This document shows positions 63,484 to 64,000 of a stretch of 64,000 nt of DNA, in pieces. The stretch lies in assembly GCF_051014685.1 (NCBI RefSeq), contig NW_027478900.1:248001-312000 (forward strand), in the 5' to 3' direction. How positions within the stretch are numbered: the first letter of the stretch is position 1; each line of letters starts with the position of its first letter. Made by a program: the position numbers and the translations under genes. Source of the DNA: Ptiloglossa arizonensis. Its lineage: Eukaryota; Arthropoda; Insecta; Hymenoptera; Colletidae. Under the pieces are notes generated by a model. The model was given only the letters and a program-made list of their open reading frames with translations. It did no database searches and was not told where the DNA came from.

Positions 63484-64000
63484 CTAGGCCGTTCTAGTTA
63501 TTCGTTTCAAGCATCAGAACTGCGCAAATTTTGAGTTTCTCAAGCGTTTCTTACCTCCAAACTGCCATATCTCGCGAACGGATTGACCAATCCGCAAAAT
63601 TTCTGTTGCATCTGAAAGTAGAAACTCGCCCGATTACATCGGTATGCGCACTTTTCCCCTAGGCCGTTCTAGTTATTCGTTTCAAGCATCAGAACTGCGC
63701 AAATTTTGAGTTTCTCAAGCGTTTCTTACATCCAAACTGCCATATCCCGCGAACAGATTGACCAATCCGCAAAATTTCTGTTGCATCTGAAAATAGAAAC
63801 TCGCCCGATTACAACGGTAGGTGTAGTTTTCCCCTAGGCCGTTCTAGTTATTCGTTTCAAGCATCAGAACTGCGCAAATTTTGAGTTTCTCAAGCGTTTC
63901 TTACCTCCAAACTGCCATATCTCGCGAACGGATTGACCAATCCGCAAGATTTCTGTTGCATCTGAAAGTAGAGACTCGCCCGATTACAACGGTATGTGTA
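63484..64000. repeat. Right edge: further satellite, array continues
   Basis: Starts like the caagaatcag monomer of the 11-mer but without the caagaat change, then acatcgg, cccgcgaacag/gtaggtgtag and ccgcaagatt monomers. It is therefore a 700-bp cycle rather than an in-phase third 11-mer. The final monomer (from 63846) is cut by the window end after 155 bp. Confidence 0.85.

Larger units (their letters stand above)
1..64000. repeat. 175-bp satellite array, 365 complete monomers plus one partial
   Basis: Every base belongs to a head-to-tail repeat. Starting the monomer at base 1, copies begin at 1, 176, 351 and so on, and the last begins at 63846. Only 21 monomers differ in length, all by loss of 1 or 2 bp. 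All copies have the same orientation. Consensus composition by hand count is A45 C47 G31 T52 (about 45% GC). Fixed landmarks are TCGCGA at monomer 77-82, the dyad at 84-99, A/T tracts at 31-37 and 101-107, and CCTAGG at 163-168. The monomer length suits one nucleosome plus linker, as in many centromeric satellites. The centromeric role is inference. I see no gene or mobile element. Confidence 0.98.

Noticed and set aside
1..64000. CRISPR array
   Set aside because: The repeat is a contiguous 175-bp unit with no unique spacers, no short direct repeats and no cas genes.
1..64000. Tandem RNA gene array (5S rRNA, tRNA or snRNA)
   Set aside because: I see no 5S internal control region, no tRNA cloverleaf or B-box in the consensus, and no T-run terminator in a fixed place beyond four Ts at 157-160. 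A lone gttcgag match near 45998 is a single substitution in one monomer.
1..64000. Telomere or subtelomere boundary
   Set aside because: No runs of TTAGGG, TTTAGGG or TTAGG type repeats on either strand.

Overview
The whole window is one uninterrupted tandem satellite array. I read it as 365 complete copies of a ~175-bp monomer in one orientation, plus a final 155-bp partial copy from 63846. The phase was followed by hand with the monomer start set at window base 1. I found no single-copy DNA, gene, RNA gene, transposon, telomere repeat or orientation switch. Of the 365 monomers, 344 are exactly 175 bp, 12 are 174 bp and 9 are 173 bp; no monomer is longer than 175 bp. The consensus is about 45% GC and not CpG-depleted (12 CpG per monomer by hand count). 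The long homogeneous array, the nucleosome-sized unit and the multi-kb higher-order repeats (HORs) point to eukaryotic centromeric, pericentromeric or other heterochromatic satellite DNA. Nothing here fixes the species, and I do not recognise the monomer as a named family.

Layout. 1-3158: mixed monomers with two 525-bp (3-mer) tandem duplications. 3159-7358: two copies of a 2100-bp 12-mer. 7258-15626: three tandem copies of a 1575-bp 9-mer (7926-12650), flanked by a segment found on both sides (7258-9090 and 13382-15214). 15627-19465: two copies of a 1925-bp 11-mer. 19820-44979: a marker-rich domain with a 3.29-kb segment duplicated 5.42 kb away, a 523-bp repeat, a 1573-bp 9-mer x2, a 1225-bp 7-mer and a 3322-bp 19-mer x2. 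44953-52332: a distinct, more diverged domain with a 1750-bp 10-mer and other variants. 52333-64000: the earlier marker set returns, with another 1750-bp 10-mer x2 and a 1924-bp 11-mer x2 running towards the right edge. The array continues past both ends.

The short reading frames are chance openings in the satellite. Because 175 = 1 mod 3, translation moves to a new frame in each monomer, and I annotate no protein gene. The most interesting signals are the absence of one dominant HOR, the in-register nested duplications that can be traced with rare 1-bp deletions, a central dyad that becomes a perfect 16-bp palindrome in one subfamily, and a weak CENP-B-box-like 17-mer on the minus strand of most monomers.
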